A DNA stretch of 64,000 nucleotides from JALEVB01 sp022768265 (GCA_034168985.1 JAXFJE010000014.1:18361-82360), one strand, 5' to 3'; counted from the first letter of the stretch, positions 1 to 7,662 are shown. Numbers and translations: made by a program. The notes: generated from the letters alone by a model not told the origin.

Positions 1-471
1 GCTGCAAAAGCTCATTTTAATGGTTTACAAGGCATCGAATATGATGAAAATGCAGTAGCTGAAGCTCCAGCATTAGCAACAGGAAATCCCGTTGCTTTAA
101 ATAGTGATCTAAGTGCCTATAATGCAACGATCGAAAACGAAGCTGCTGATGGTGATATGGTTACATATACCGTTAAAGTTGGTGGCTATGGTTTAGTTGC
201 ACCAGAAGCTAGTGCATCAGGTCACGAATATCAAGAAAATATTTTTGAAATTGTAGTAAATAAAGCAGATGGTACTATCGATAGCATGAGCATGACTCAA
301 TTTGGGGATACTCAAGGTATTGGTGATAAAGCTGACACTGCAGAATACTATGATTTATTTAAAGGGGCAACGATTGACAGTAGCGTAGACACCGTTACTT
401 CTGCAACTTACACAAGTACATCAGCAATCGCTGCAGCACAAGCTGCCTTAAATGCGGCAGCAGGACAATAG
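1..471 (+). CDS. rnfG: RnfG, FMN-carrying subunit of the Rnf complex (5' partial)
   Basis: Subunit of the membrane Rnf ferredoxin:NAD+ oxidoreductase that carries a covalently bound FMN on the outer face. Only the last 156 codons lie in the window; the frame is open from base 1, so the start is upstream. A flavinylation-like segment T-S-A-T-Y-T-S sits about 22 residues from the end, close to the family signature S/T-G-A-T-x-S/T but with Ser for Gly. An Ala-rich tail follows. The stop lies 13 bases before the rnfE start. rnfC and rnfD are expected upstream, from the usual gene order. The identity is supported mainly by the flavin motif and the downstream rnf genes. Confidence 0.85.
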   Translation, partial: AAKAHFNGLQGIEYDENAVAEAPALATGNPVALNSDLSAYNATIENEAADGDMVTYTVKVGGYGLVAPEASASGHEYQENIFEIVVNKADGTIDSMSMTQFGDTQGIGDKADTAEYYDLFKGATIDSSVDTVTSATYTSTSAIAAAQAALNAAAGQ

Positions 472-484
472 GAGGGCAAAGACC

Positions 485-1129
485 GTGAGTAAGAATAAGT
501 CTAGTTTTTCTAAAGGCCTAATTACAGAAAATCCAGTTTTTGGTTTATATTTAGGTATTTGTTCTACATTAGCCATTTCTACAAGCTTAAACAACGCTTT
601 AGGAATGGGTGTAGCGGTAATTTTTGTATTAACTTTTTCTAATGTTATCATTTCTTTGATGCGTAACATCATTCCTAATGAAATTAGAATTCCAGTATAT
701 ATCGTTATCATTGCTACATTGGTTACGATCGTTGAAATGTTGATCCATGCATACGCACCAAGCTTATATACTGCTTTAGGCGCATTCATTAGTTTGATCG
801 TGGTAAACTGTATCATCCTAGGTCGTGCGGAAGCATTTGCAAGCAAAAATGGTGTGGCAGCAAGCTTTATGGATGGAATTAGCATGGGTGTAGGTTATAC
901 TTTAAGCTTAGTTGTAATTTCATTGATCAGACAAATCTTAGGTACAGGGGTTCTTAGCTTAGCTAATCCATTTACCGATGCAACGATCTTTAGTTTCACG
1001 ATCATTCCTGAACAATATATTATTTCAATGTTTAAAGATCCTACTGGCGCATTCTTAACATTTGCATGCTGTGCAGCGGCATTAAGCGCTTATGTTAACA
1101 GCAAGAAAAAGAAGGAGGCTAGCAAATAA
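485..1129 (+). CDS. rnfE: RnfE, integral membrane subunit of the Rnf complex
   Basis: Polytopic subunit of the Rnf ion-pumping ferredoxin:NAD+ oxidoreductase, 214 residues, the usual family length. The N-terminus (K-G-L-I-T-E-N-P-V-F-G-L) and the L-G-M-G segment are typical of RnfE/NqrD. About six hydrophobic segments are visible. I chose a GTG start at 485 because GGAGG lies at 471-475 with nine bases of spacing; the in-frame ATG at 452 lies inside rnfG and would add a charged non-family extension. The stop overlaps the rnfA start as TAATG, implying translational coupling. Confidence 0.93.
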   Translation: MSKNKSSFSKGLITENPVFGLYLGICSTLAISTSLNNALGMGVAVIFVLTFSNVIISLMRNIIPNEIRIPVYIVIIATLVTIVEMLIHAYAPSLYTALGAFISLIVVNCIILGRAEAFASKNGVAASFMDGISMGVGYTLSLVVISLIRQILGTGVLSLANPFTDATIFSFTIIPEQYIISMFKDPTGAFLTFACCAAALSAYVNSKKKKEASK

Positions 1130-1701
1130 TGGAATTAGTTTCAATGTTTATTGCAGCTGTATTGATCAATAATATCGTATTGACCAAGTTCTTAGGTATG
1201 TGTCCTTTCTTAGGGGTTTCTAAGAAAATGAGCTCTGCTTTAGGAATGGGAGCTGCTGTTATCTTTGTAATCTTTGGTGCATCATTAATTTCGTATGGCT
1301 TATATTATCTAGTTTTGGTTCCTTTAAAATTAGAATATATGCAATTGATAACTTTTATCTTAGTAATTGCTTCATTCGTACAATTTGTTGAAATGGTCAT
1401 TAAAAAATATTCTCCAGCATTATATAAATCACTAGGAGTTTATTTACCATTGATCACAACTAACTGTACCGTGCTATACGTTGCACAACAAAATATTTCT
1501 TCTAGTTATACATTAGTAGAAACAATTGTTAACTCTATTGCAGTTCCTACAGGCTTTTTGATGGTTTTAGTTATTTTCGCTGCAGTACGCGAAAGATTAG
1601 AATCAGCAGATATCCCTGAATGCTTCAAAGGTAATCCAATTGCCCTTATTTGCGCTGCTACAATGGCTTTAGCATTTACTGCTTTTGCTGGATTGGTATA
1701 G
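1129..1701 (+). CDS. rnfA: RnfA, integral membrane subunit of the Rnf complex
   Basis: Homologue of RnfE/NqrE and its partner in the Rnf membrane core, where the pair form inverted-topology ion-conducting subunits. It has 190 residues, the normal length. The family segments I-N-N-I-V-L-T-K-F-L-G-M-C-P-F and T-T-N-C-T-V-L are visible; the Cys residues in these loops are those thought to hold an intramembrane iron-sulfur cluster between RnfA and RnfE. A strong GAAGGAGG (1111-1118) precedes the ATG, which overlaps the rnfE stop. Confidence 0.95.
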   Translation: MELVSMFIAAVLINNIVLTKFLGMCPFLGVSKKMSSALGMGAAVIFVIFGASLISYGLYYLVLVPLKLEYMQLITFILVIASFVQFVEMVIKKYSPALYKSLGVYLPLITTNCTVLYVAQQNISSSYTLVETIVNSIAVPTGFLMVLVIFAAVRERLESADIPECFKGNPIALICAATMALAFTAFAGLV

Positions 1702-1702
1702 G

Positions 1703-1891
1703 ATGCAATATCTTTACGGAATTCTTTTTGGGCTATTCATTGGTGGAATTTATGCTTGCTTGTACTACATGAACCATAAAACGCCAATGCCAAAAGGATG
1801 TGAAAATTTAAAAGCTGAATGTGACGGATGTAAGATTACTTCTTGTGATATGCATCCATCACATGATATAAAGGAGACAGACAATGATTAA
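1703..1891 (+). CDS. small single-span membrane protein with four clustered cysteines, between rnfA and rnfB
   Basis: 62 residues. One N-terminal hydrophobic helix (about residues 3-23) is followed by a short polar tail with Cys33, Cys40, Cys43 and Cys48 (spacing C-x6-C-x2-C-x4-C), then a charged end. I do not recognise a named family; it resembles in layout the small Cys-rich membrane proteins found with FeoB. The ATG at 1703 starts one base after the rnfA stop; a TTG at 1685 is the alternative. No strong ribosome binding site is seen, so coupling to rnfA is likely. The stop overlaps rnfB by 8 bases, placing it inside the Rnf operon. A cluster- or metal-binding role is inference. Confidence 0.7.
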   Translation: MQYLYGILFGLFIGGIYACLYYMNHKTPMPKGCENLKAECDGCKITSCDMHPSHDIKETDND

Positions 1892-2153
1892 TGCAATAAT
1901 TATGATGCTAGTCGTTGGTGGATTAATGGGATTGATCTTGGGTGTTAGTGATAAGGTCTTCTATGTTGAACCTGATACAAGAGTTGAAGATGTAACTAAG
2001 ATGTTACCAGGTTATAACTGTGGAGGTTGTGGTTATCCAGGATGTTCAGGATTAGCAGAAGCTTTGGTTAATAAAGAAGCTGAAGTTACGAATTGTAAAC
2101 CTTCAAATCCTCAACAAAAAGAAGCTATTAAAGAATACTTAGCTACACATTAA
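1884..2153 (+). CDS. rnfB: RnfB, short form with only the N-terminal 4Fe-4S domain
   Basis: 89 residues: an N-terminal transmembrane helix (about 4-21), a short linker and the RnfB-type iron-sulfur domain with Cys46, Cys49, Cys54 and Cys71 (C-G-G-C-G-Y-P-G-C-S-G). Classical RnfB is roughly 180-330 residues and continues with a ferredoxin-like domain holding two or more 4Fe-4S clusters, which receives electrons from ferredoxin. That part is absent here: the frame stops at 2153 and a terminator begins at the stop. It is the last gene of the operon; AAGGAGA lies upstream in the preceding gene. Either this lineage uses a minimal RnfB or the ferredoxin-binding role sits elsewhere. Confidence 0.88.
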   Translation: MINAIIMMLVVGGLMGLILGVSDKVFYVEPDTRVEDVTKMLPGYNCGGCGYPGCSGLAEALVNKEAEVTNCKPSNPQQKEAIKEYLATH

Positions 2154-2180
2154 GACTTCAGATAATGAAGTCTTTTTTTG
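2153..2180 (+). terminator. Rho-independent terminator of the rnf operon
   Basis: Perfect 8-bp stem 2153-2160 / 2166-2173 (AGACTTCA with TGAAGTCT), loop GATAA, followed by seven T. It starts inside the rnfB stop codon. Confidence 0.9.
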
Positions 2181-2219
2181 ATAAGGACATTAACCGAAAA
2201 AGGAATATATCTATTGGTG

Positions 2220-2948
2220 ATGTTAATGAAAAAACTATGGATAAAATGGCTATTGATCTTTTTAGTTACCTTATTACTGGTTGGGGCAGATATCTTGTTG
2301 TTACAATTAATCTCTAGTCAACAATTAAAAATGACTAATGTCTATGTGGCAACGCATGATATTCTGCCAAGGACCTGCATCAAAGAAGAGGATATTGGTG
2401 TAATTAAAATCCCGTTAAACTATGTTGATGATAAAGCTTTTGTCACTAAAGAAGATATTTTAGGCAAATATACGGACATTCAAGGTAAGATTCCCAAAGG
2501 TTCATTATTTTATAAAACCATGCTGTTTAAACAAGAGGATCTAGCCGATTATCCAACGACGAAATTACATGATGGGCAGATGGCATACTCGCTAAATGTT
2601 AATGTTAATGAACTAGCAGGAAATACCATTAGTGAAGATCAAAGAATCGATCTATATGTGACACTTAATCTTGCTAATAACACTTGTATTGTTGATAAAC
2701 TAATTGCTAATGCCAGGGTACTAAGCATAAGAGATAACAAAGGCTTTAATATTACGCATCCTAAGTCGACCAAGGTTCCTAGTGTGATAATCTTTGCCGT
2801 TGATGAAAAAAGTGTTAAGTATTTGGCTAAAGCCGAAAAAATGGGAACGATCAAATTATTAGCTTCTAGCGAAAGTTATAGTAATCAAGAGGCAACACTA
2901 AATCAGGAATCACAGCTTTTAACTTATTTAGATGAATTACCAGAATAA
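2220..2948 (+). CDS. membrane-anchored SAF-domain protein, CpaB/RcpC-like
   Basis: 242 residues with an N-terminal membrane helix (about residues 8-27), an SAF-like domain (V-Y-V-A-T-H-D-I-L-P-R near residue 40, then I-P-K-G-S) and an RcpC/CpaB-like C-terminal region. CpaB proteins are inner-membrane parts of Flp/tad pilus systems, but no pilus genes lie nearby, so the role here is open. The start is uncertain: an in-frame TTG at 2178 lies in the T-run of the rnf terminator and is unlikely; ATG 2220 or 2226 fit the membrane anchor, with AGGA at 2201-2204 as a distant binding site. Confidence 0.6.
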   Translation: MLMKKLWIKWLLIFLVTLLLVGADILLLQLISSQQLKMTNVYVATHDILPRTCIKEEDIGVIKIPLNYVDDKAFVTKEDILGKYTDIQGKIPKGSLFYKTMLFKQEDLADYPTTKLHDGQMAYSLNVNVNELAGNTISEDQRIDLYVTLNLANNTCIVDKLIANARVLSIRDNKGFNITHPKSTKVPSVIIFAVDEKSVKYLAKAEKMGTIKLLASSESYSNQEATLNQESQLLTYLDELPE

Positions 2949-2972
2949 TTTAAAAAATTTTTTAAAAAACTA

Positions 2973-3001
2973 TTTACAAATAGTTCAATTCATTCTATAA
3001 T
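2973..3001 (+). promoter_or_regulatory. sigma-A promoter of tRNA-His
   Basis: TTTACA (2973-2978), 17-base spacer, TATAAT (2996-3001), ending 11 bases before the mature 5' end of the tRNA. Confidence 0.85.
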
Positions 3002-3012
3002 AATAAAGCTAT

Positions 3013-3090
3013 GGCGGTTGTGGTGAAGTTGGTTAACACTCTAGATTGTGGCTCTAGCACTCGCGGGTTCGAGTCCCGTCAATCGCCCCA
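3013..3090 (+). tRNA. tRNA-His (GTG anticodon)
   Basis: 78-nt cloverleaf. Acceptor arm 3014-3020 pairs with CAATCGC near the 3' end, and the extra G at 3013 faces a C discriminator, the G-1:C73 pair that is the identity mark of tRNA-His. The anticodon loop TTGTGGC is closed by CTAGA/TCTAG; the T-arm GGGTTCGAGTCCC is intact and CCA is encoded. It stands alone as a single-gene transcript. The rest of the gene-free stretch 2949-3289 holds only its promoter, its terminator and the degV promoter. Confidence 0.97.
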
Positions 3091-3101
3091 TTAGTTAATT
3101 G

Positions 3102-3128
3102 AAGGATTTCTTACGAAATCCTTTTTTT
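3102..3128 (+). terminator. Rho-independent terminator of tRNA-His
   Basis: 9-bp stem AAGGATTTC (3102-3110) with GAAATCCTT (3115-3123), loop TTAC, T-run of seven. Confidence 0.92.
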
Positions 3129-3261
3129 AGTATTTAGTAGGTTATATCATGGCAAAATTTTTGCTATATTATCTTCACTTGATTCCTTTTTGGTAAATAA
3201 CATGGTTACATTGCTTAGCTTACCTAGTTATTGATACTACGTGGTTTTTACAATTAGCTAG

Positions 3262-3270
3262 TGTTATAAT
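3262..3270 (+). promoter_or_regulatory. extended -10 promoter of the degV-like gene
   Basis: TGTTATAAT: TG (3262-3263), one base, TATAAT (3265-3270). No good -35 at the usual distance. The start codon follows 19 bases later, behind GAGGTG. Confidence 0.65.
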
Positions 3271-3289
3271 ATTGTGCGAGGTGTAAAAA

Positions 3290-4129
3290 ATGAAAAAAAT
3301 AGCTATTATGGTTGATTCAGGCGCTGATATCACTGTAGGTGAAGCAAAAGAAATGGGTGTTTATGTTGTAAGAATGCCTGTAGTGGTAGACGGTGTAGAA
3401 TATATCGAAGAAAAAGAAATAAACGATCGGGAAATGGCAAAGATGATGCGTAATGGAGCGGTTGCTAAAACATCACAGCCATTATTAGGTGAATCGATCA
3501 AAATGTGGGAAGCTTTATTAAAAGATTATGATGAAGTTTTATTTTTGCCAATTTCTAGTGGTATTAGTGGAACTTATCAAACATCAAGTAGAGCAAGTGA
3601 AGCCGATGAATTCAAAGATAAGGTCTTTGTGGTTGATTCTAAATTTGTTTGTGCTCCAACTAAGGTTTTAATTGGTTTTATCAAACAAATGATCAAGGCG
3701 GGGTATGATAGTAAAATGATCAAGGAAAAAGTAGAAAAAGAAGCAGAATTATTTGCAATCATCGTGCCGGAAGATCTGGTTTATCTAAAACGTGGGGGAA
3801 GGATATCTAATGCTGCCGCTATGTTAGGTAATCTTTTAAAGATCGTCCCTGTCCTAAAAGTTGAAAATGGGGCAATTGATGTGCAAACAAAGGTACGTAC
3901 TGTTTCTAAAGCACATCAAGTAGCAATGGAAACCGTTGCCGATGTTGAAAACAAAGATGATTATGTATGGTTAATGTTATCTTGTGATACCGATATTACA
4001 AATTATAAAGAGCAGTTTGCAAAAATCTGTGGTTGTGAAGTAGTTACAGATTCGATCAAAGCTGTTGTAATGTCCCATACAGGTCCAGGTACATTTGCTT
4101 GTGGAAGAGTAAAGAAAATCAAGATCTAA
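3290..4129 (+). CDS. DegV family fatty-acid-binding protein
   Basis: 279 residues, the normal DegV length. DegV/FakB proteins bind a fatty acid and, where a FakA kinase exists, present it for phosphorylation to acyl-phosphate for phospholipid synthesis. Visible family marks are V-D-S-G-A-D-I near the N-terminus, A-K-T-S-Q-P around residue 59 and the L-K-R-G-G-R-I-S segment around 165. It is a single-gene unit with its own promoter and terminator; no fakA is in the window, so the lipid kinase link is from the family only. Confidence 0.93.
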   Translation: MKKIAIMVDSGADITVGEAKEMGVYVVRMPVVVDGVEYIEEKEINDREMAKMMRNGAVAKTSQPLLGESIKMWEALLKDYDEVLFLPISSGISGTYQTSSRASEADEFKDKVFVVDSKFVCAPTKVLIGFIKQMIKAGYDSKMIKEKVEKEAELFAIIVPEDLVYLKRGGRISNAAAMLGNLLKIVPVLKVENGAIDVQTKVRTVSKAHQVAMETVADVENKDDYVWLMLSCDTDITNYKEQFAKICGCEVVTDSIKAVVMSHTGPGTFACGRVKKIKI

Positions 4130-4139
4130 TGTAATTTAT

Positions 4140-4171
4140 AAATGTTCATCATGATATGAGCATTTATTTTT
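4140..4171 (+). terminator. Rho-independent terminator after the degV-like gene
   Basis: 10-bp stem AAATGTTCAT (4140-4149) with ATGAGCATTT (4156-4165), one G-T wobble, loop CATGAT, then an AT-rich T-run. Confidence 0.7.
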
Positions 4172-4181
4172 ATATGATCAA

Positions 4182-4190
4182 TGTTATAAT
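4182..4190 (+). promoter_or_regulatory. extended -10 promoter of the YgjP-like gene
   Basis: TGTTATAAT at 4182-4190, the same extended -10 form as upstream of degV; -35 weak (TTTATT around 4163). Confidence 0.6.
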
Positions 4191-4213
4191 TATGCTAGCA
4201 ATGGAGATCGATG

Positions 4214-4876
4214 ATGTTAAAAAGAATCCACGATATTAATTTTGTAGTTGAAATCAAAAGAAAAAAGATTAAAAATATGTATTTGCGCTTCAATGATAAT
4301 AAGATCATCGTGAGTGCCCCAACCCATGTAGATCTAACAACGATCCTTAATTTTATCGATCTTAAAGCAGAGTGGATATATCAGCAATATCTAAAAAATA
4401 GTCAAAAAGTAAAGGCTATCGACTTACAAGCTCAAACGATCTATATTCTTGGTAAGAAATATCAGCTCAATGTTTATGAGCATGTTTCAAAGTCGTGGAT
4501 CTTAAATGATGATGAGCTAAATATTTATCTACGAACATTTGATGAAAAAAAGCTATTGAAATACCTTGATAAAATCTTAGCTTCTTTATTAGAAATAGCT
4601 ATCGATCCTTTGATAGCTAAGTGGAATAGTGTTTTTAATTTAAGGCCAACCATTAAGATCAAAGCTTTAAAAAGCAAGTGGGGGATGTGTTATCATCAAG
4701 ATAATCTCATCGTTTTATCAACTTATCTTGCCCATAATGAATTAAAAGCCATTGATGCGGTCATCTTACATGAATATGTTCATTTTTTGGTGCCTAATCA
4801 TTCCCCAAATTTTTATCAGATAGTTTATAATTATATGCGGGATTATGATCATTATAAAAAAATTTTAATTAAATAG
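4214..4876 (+). CDS. YgjP/SprT-like zinc metallopeptidase (DUF45 type)
   Basis: 220 residues. The C-terminal half holds the family signature S-K-W-G-M-C followed by H-E-Y-V-H and, about seven residues later, N-H-S, where the two His and Glu of H-E-x-x-H plus the downstream His form a zinc site. E. coli YgjP is the reference; its substrate is unsettled, so the exact role is unknown. The ATG at 4214 has GGAG seven bases upstream and is preferred over 4211. The mscS-type gene follows after 11 bases and is probably co-transcribed. Confidence 0.85.
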   Translation: MLKRIHDINFVVEIKRKKIKNMYLRFNDNKIIVSAPTHVDLTTILNFIDLKAEWIYQQYLKNSQKVKAIDLQAQTIYILGKKYQLNVYEHVSKSWILNDDELNIYLRTFDEKKLLKYLDKILASLLEIAIDPLIAKWNSVFNLRPTIKIKALKSKWGMCYHQDNLIVLSTYLAHNELKAIDAVILHEYVHFLVPNHSPNFYQIVYNYMRDYDHYKKILIK

Positions 4877-4887
4877 AAGGGAGTCTT

Positions 4888-5742
4888 ATGAGCGAATTTT
4901 TATTTTCGGAAAATAGTATTTTTAAACATGGTTTAGTATATTTTTTGATAACCTTTATTATCTTATATATCATAGCTTTTATTTTTGATAAAGGGATCAA
5001 ATTTTTAGTTGATGCACAATTGAAGAAAAAAGGGAAAAAAGCAGCAAATTTATTATTTATCTATAAAGTATTAAAAACTGGCGGTTATAGCTTAGCTTTG
5101 TTGCTGGCATTATTTGAAATCAAGGTTTTTAGTAATTTTACCGTGGCAGTATTAGGGGCTTCTGGTATTTTTGCAGCAATTGCCGGTTTAGCAGCTCAAG
5201 AATCATTGGGTAATTTGATAAGTGGGTTCTTTTTATCAATGTTTCAACCATTTAATTTGGGTGATCTAATAACGATCAAAAGTGAACAAATAACAGGTAC
5301 GGTAGTAGAGTTAGGCTTGCGTCATACCGTGATCAATACTTATGAAAATACCCGAGTGGTCATTCCTAATAGCCGAATGAATAGTGCCATTATTGAAAAT
5401 AAGGCTTTTGAAGATATCAATTATAATAACTTCTTATATTTAGGTATTAGCTATGATTCTGATATAGCCAAGGCAAAAGAAATCATTATTAAAAATTGTG
5501 AACAACATCCATTGGTCATAGATAACCGTACGCCAGAAGAAAAGGCTCGCAAGGAGCCTTTGGTGAAGATCTTTGTTACCAATTTGGGAGACTATGCTGT
5601 TGAATTAAGAGCAACGATCATAACATATGACGTCAGTGATGGCTTTAAAGCCATGAGCGATCTACGCGAAAGCATCAAGAAAGATTTTGATGATAATGGT
5701 ATCGTGATTCCATTCCCAACACATATCATTAAAAACCAATAA
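4888..5742 (+). CDS. MscS-family small-conductance mechanosensitive channel
   Basis: 284 residues. Three hydrophobic segments (about 13-33, 60-80, 88-110), then the MscS core: an A/G-rich pore helix ending A-A-Q-E-S-L-G-N-L-I-S-G-F, the beta-domain signature F-N-L-G-D-L-I and V-V-E-L-G-L-R, and a C-terminal alpha/beta vestibule domain. It releases solutes on hypo-osmotic shock. AAGGGAG precedes the ATG. The 3' end overlaps the convergent kinase gene by 14 bases. Confidence 0.95.
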   Translation: MSEFLFSENSIFKHGLVYFLITFIILYIIAFIFDKGIKFLVDAQLKKKGKKAANLLFIYKVLKTGGYSLALLLALFEIKVFSNFTVAVLGASGIFAAIAGLAAQESLGNLISGFFLSMFQPFNLGDLITIKSEQITGTVVELGLRHTVINTYENTRVVIPNSRMNSAIIENKAFEDINYNNFLYLGISYDSDIAKAKEIIIKNCEQHPLVIDNRTPEEKARKEPLVKIFVTNLGDYAVELRATIITYDVSDGFKAMSDLRESIKKDFDDNGIVIPFPTHIIKNQ

Positions 5743-7318
5743 ATTCTTTTAAAATAGAATCGTCTGGAATGATAGATGGTTCACCGGGACAAAAGAAACT
5801 TAGGATTCTTTTGATCCGCTGAGCTGTTATGTATTCTGGACTTTTTTTATCTACTTCTAATAACAAAGGAATCAATACTTTACGAAAAATAGGCATTTCA
5901 TAGCACATTGAAGTATTAATGATGTAGTTTGCATCTTCTTGATATGGATAGATATATTTATTTTCACCATCTTTTACTTTTGGCCATTGTCTAATGGTAT
6001 CTTGGATCGATTGATTGCGATATTGGATATCTCTGGTCATTCTTCTTATCATCCGATAATCGCTAGTAGAAATATAGTTATGATTATCAAGATTTAGATG
6101 GGTCAAGGCATTGATATATACTTTAAAGATATATTTGCTAGGGATGTGCTGGCTAGTTTTTGGATTTAAAGCATGTAAGCCCTCGATCAATAAGATCTGA
6201 TCAGGATGTAATGTAATGGCCTCTTTGGCAAATATTTTTTGACCTTTGATAAAATCAAAAATAGGTAAATGATAAGCTTTACCGTTCAATAAGCTATTTA
6301 TACAATCATTAAACAGGTTTAGATCAATGCAAGTTATATTTTCAAAGTCATAACTACCATCAGGTAATAGTGGGGTTTGATCGCGCTCGAGAAAGAAATC
6401 ATCCAACGATAAGGCCAAAGTATCATGACCGTGATGAAGAAGCTGTTGTTGGATGTTTTTAGTTAAGGTTGTTTTACCACTGCTTGAAGGTCCAGACATC
6501 AAGATGACACGCTTTGTTTTATCGGCTAAAAATAAATCGATCATATCGCTAACATCATCTTTTAAACGTTTTTCATCTTGCATGACTAAAGTAGCATATT
6601 GGTTATTTTCAATGATCTTGTTGATATCTGGAATGTTGGCTACTTGCTGGTCAAAAGCTTGTTTCTCAAAGCGTTTAAAGATGCTAAGCAGCTTATCTTG
6701 GGGCTTAAAAGGAGTATCGTTGATAGATAGCCATATGCCGCCATCATATTGCTTTAGTTGATAGTGATCGATATAAGCAGTATTTGGCAATAAAACGCCA
6801 TAGAAATAACCATAGCTATTTTCTAACTGATATATGCTGCATTTTGCACTTTCGCGTTTGGCAATCAACATTGCCGTATCGATCATACCTTTATCATGAA
6901 AAAATTGGCTAGCTTCTTCTCTGGTGACCAAATGATGTAAAATGGGTACCTTTTTGGTAATTAACTCTTGGATATAAGCATCAAGCAATGCAATATCTTC
7001 AGCTTTGACAAAATGATCATTGATCGTAATATATTGTCCATGAGCAATTGAGTGCATGATCCTGACATCTTTATTAAAAATGGTTTTTACTGCATGGATC
7101 AAGATGAAATCTAAGGTTCTAGTATAGATCAATTTTCCATCTGTATCCTGGGCATGAATAAATGATAAATTACCATCTTCATTGATGATATGATCGATAC
7201 CATAAACTTTTTGATTAAAAATGATGCCATATACCGATTTATCATTTGCAATCAATGTACTAGCAGTAATGGGATGATCATAGTTTAAGCTTTGATTATT
7301 TAAAGTTATCGTAAACAT
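5729..7318 (-). CDS. TGS/tRNA-synthetase-like N-terminus fused to a uridine-kinase-type nucleoside kinase
   Basis: 529 residues. The N-terminal ~65 residues resemble a TGS domain, and residues ~70-220 resemble the editing-type domain of threonyl-tRNA synthetase (for example H-S-I-A-H). The C-terminal half is a P-loop kinase of the uridine kinase/phosphoribulokinase fold: G-P-S-S-S-G-K-T near residue 277, then S-L-D-D-F-F. This domain fusion is known in Firmicutes and Bacteroidetes as a nucleoside kinase; the natural substrate is not clear. GAGG lies seven bases before the start. Transcribed alone on the minus strand, convergent with mscS; no clear terminator seen. Confidence 0.85.
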   Translation of the reverse strand: MFTITLNNQSLNYDHPITASTLIANDKSVYGIIFNQKVYGIDHIINEDGNLSFIHAQDTDGKLIYTRTLDFILIHAVKTIFNKDVRIMHSIAHGQYITINDHFVKAEDIALLDAYIQELITKKVPILHHLVTREEASQFFHDKGMIDTAMLIAKRESAKCSIYQLENSYGYFYGVLLPNTAYIDHYQLKQYDGGIWLSINDTPFKPQDKLLSIFKRFEKQAFDQQVANIPDINKIIENNQYATLVMQDEKRLKDDVSDMIDLFLADKTKRVILMSGPSSSGKTTLTKNIQQQLLHHGHDTLALSLDDFFLERDQTPLLPDGSYDFENITCIDLNLFNDCINSLLNGKAYHLPIFDFIKGQKIFAKEAITLHPDQILLIEGLHALNPKTSQHIPSKYIFKVYINALTHLNLDNHNYISTSDYRMIRRMTRDIQYRNQSIQDTIRQWPKVKDGENKYIYPYQEDANYIINTSMCYEMPIFRKVLIPLLLEVDKKSPEYITAQRIKRILSFFCPGEPSIIPDDSILKEFIGF

Positions 7319-7509
7319 CGTAATACCTCACTAAATATATTTAATTATTGAATTACTTTATATTAATATAGCATGAGATTATACATTAAACTACCTAAAA
7401 AGACTGTTAATATACATGTATCTGCAATTGTCAGCCAAAAACAAGGCAAAAGGCTAAAAACGATAAAAAATTATGAAAATAAATTTAAAAAATTTTCAGC
7501 AAAAAAGTG

Positions 7510-7537
7510 TTGCATTTAATATGAAAACGTTTACAAT
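7510..7537 (+). promoter_or_regulatory. promoter of the ankyrin / EF-G-like operon
   Basis: TTGCAT (7510-7515), 16-base spacer, TACAAT (7532-7537). The spacer and the start of the -10 box are occupied by the cre site at 7522-7535. The gene-free part 7319-7509 upstream is AT-rich and shows nothing else I can support. Confidence 0.65.
7522..7535 (+). promoter_or_regulatory. cre site, predicted CcpA operator
   Basis: TGAAAACGTTTACA matches the 14-base cre consensus TGWAANCGNTNWCA at every position. It lies between the -35 and -10 boxes, where CcpA binding would block transcription when a preferred sugar is present. It is the only perfect cre I noticed in the window. CcpA itself is not encoded here. 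Confidence 0.8.
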
Positions 7538-7572
7538 ATAAGTATAAATAAAACCCGATTGGAGTGATGATC

Positions 7573-7662
7573 ATGGATAGAGTAGTTAAAATGATGGTAG
7601 ATAACAATCAAGGAAATGATCTTTTCAATGGGGTTTTGTCAAGAGTTGAGGATGTTTTTTAA
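7573..7662 (+). CDS. 29-residue small ORF leading the ankyrin / EF-G-like operon
   Basis: ATG 7573 with GGAG at 7561-7564 (8-base spacing) and TAA at 7660-7662. The peptide begins M-D-R-V-V-K-M-M-V-D-N-N and ends L-S-R-V-E-D-V-F; it looks amphipathic with no membrane segment or Cys. It is the first ORF after the cre-controlled promoter and 67 bases before the ankyrin gene. It could be a leader peptide or a small protein; I recognise no family. Translation is likely because of the good ribosome binding site. Confidence 0.5.
   Translation: MDRVVKMMVDNNQGNDLFNGVLSRVEDVF

Noticed and set aside
448..885. 145-codon minus-strand ORF opposite rnfE
   Set aside because: Lies wholly across rnfG-rnfE, hydrophobic only because it mirrors membrane-protein codons, no ribosome site.
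2178..2219. TTG start at 2178 for the SAF protein
   Set aside because: It falls in the T-run of the rnf terminator and has no ribosome site.
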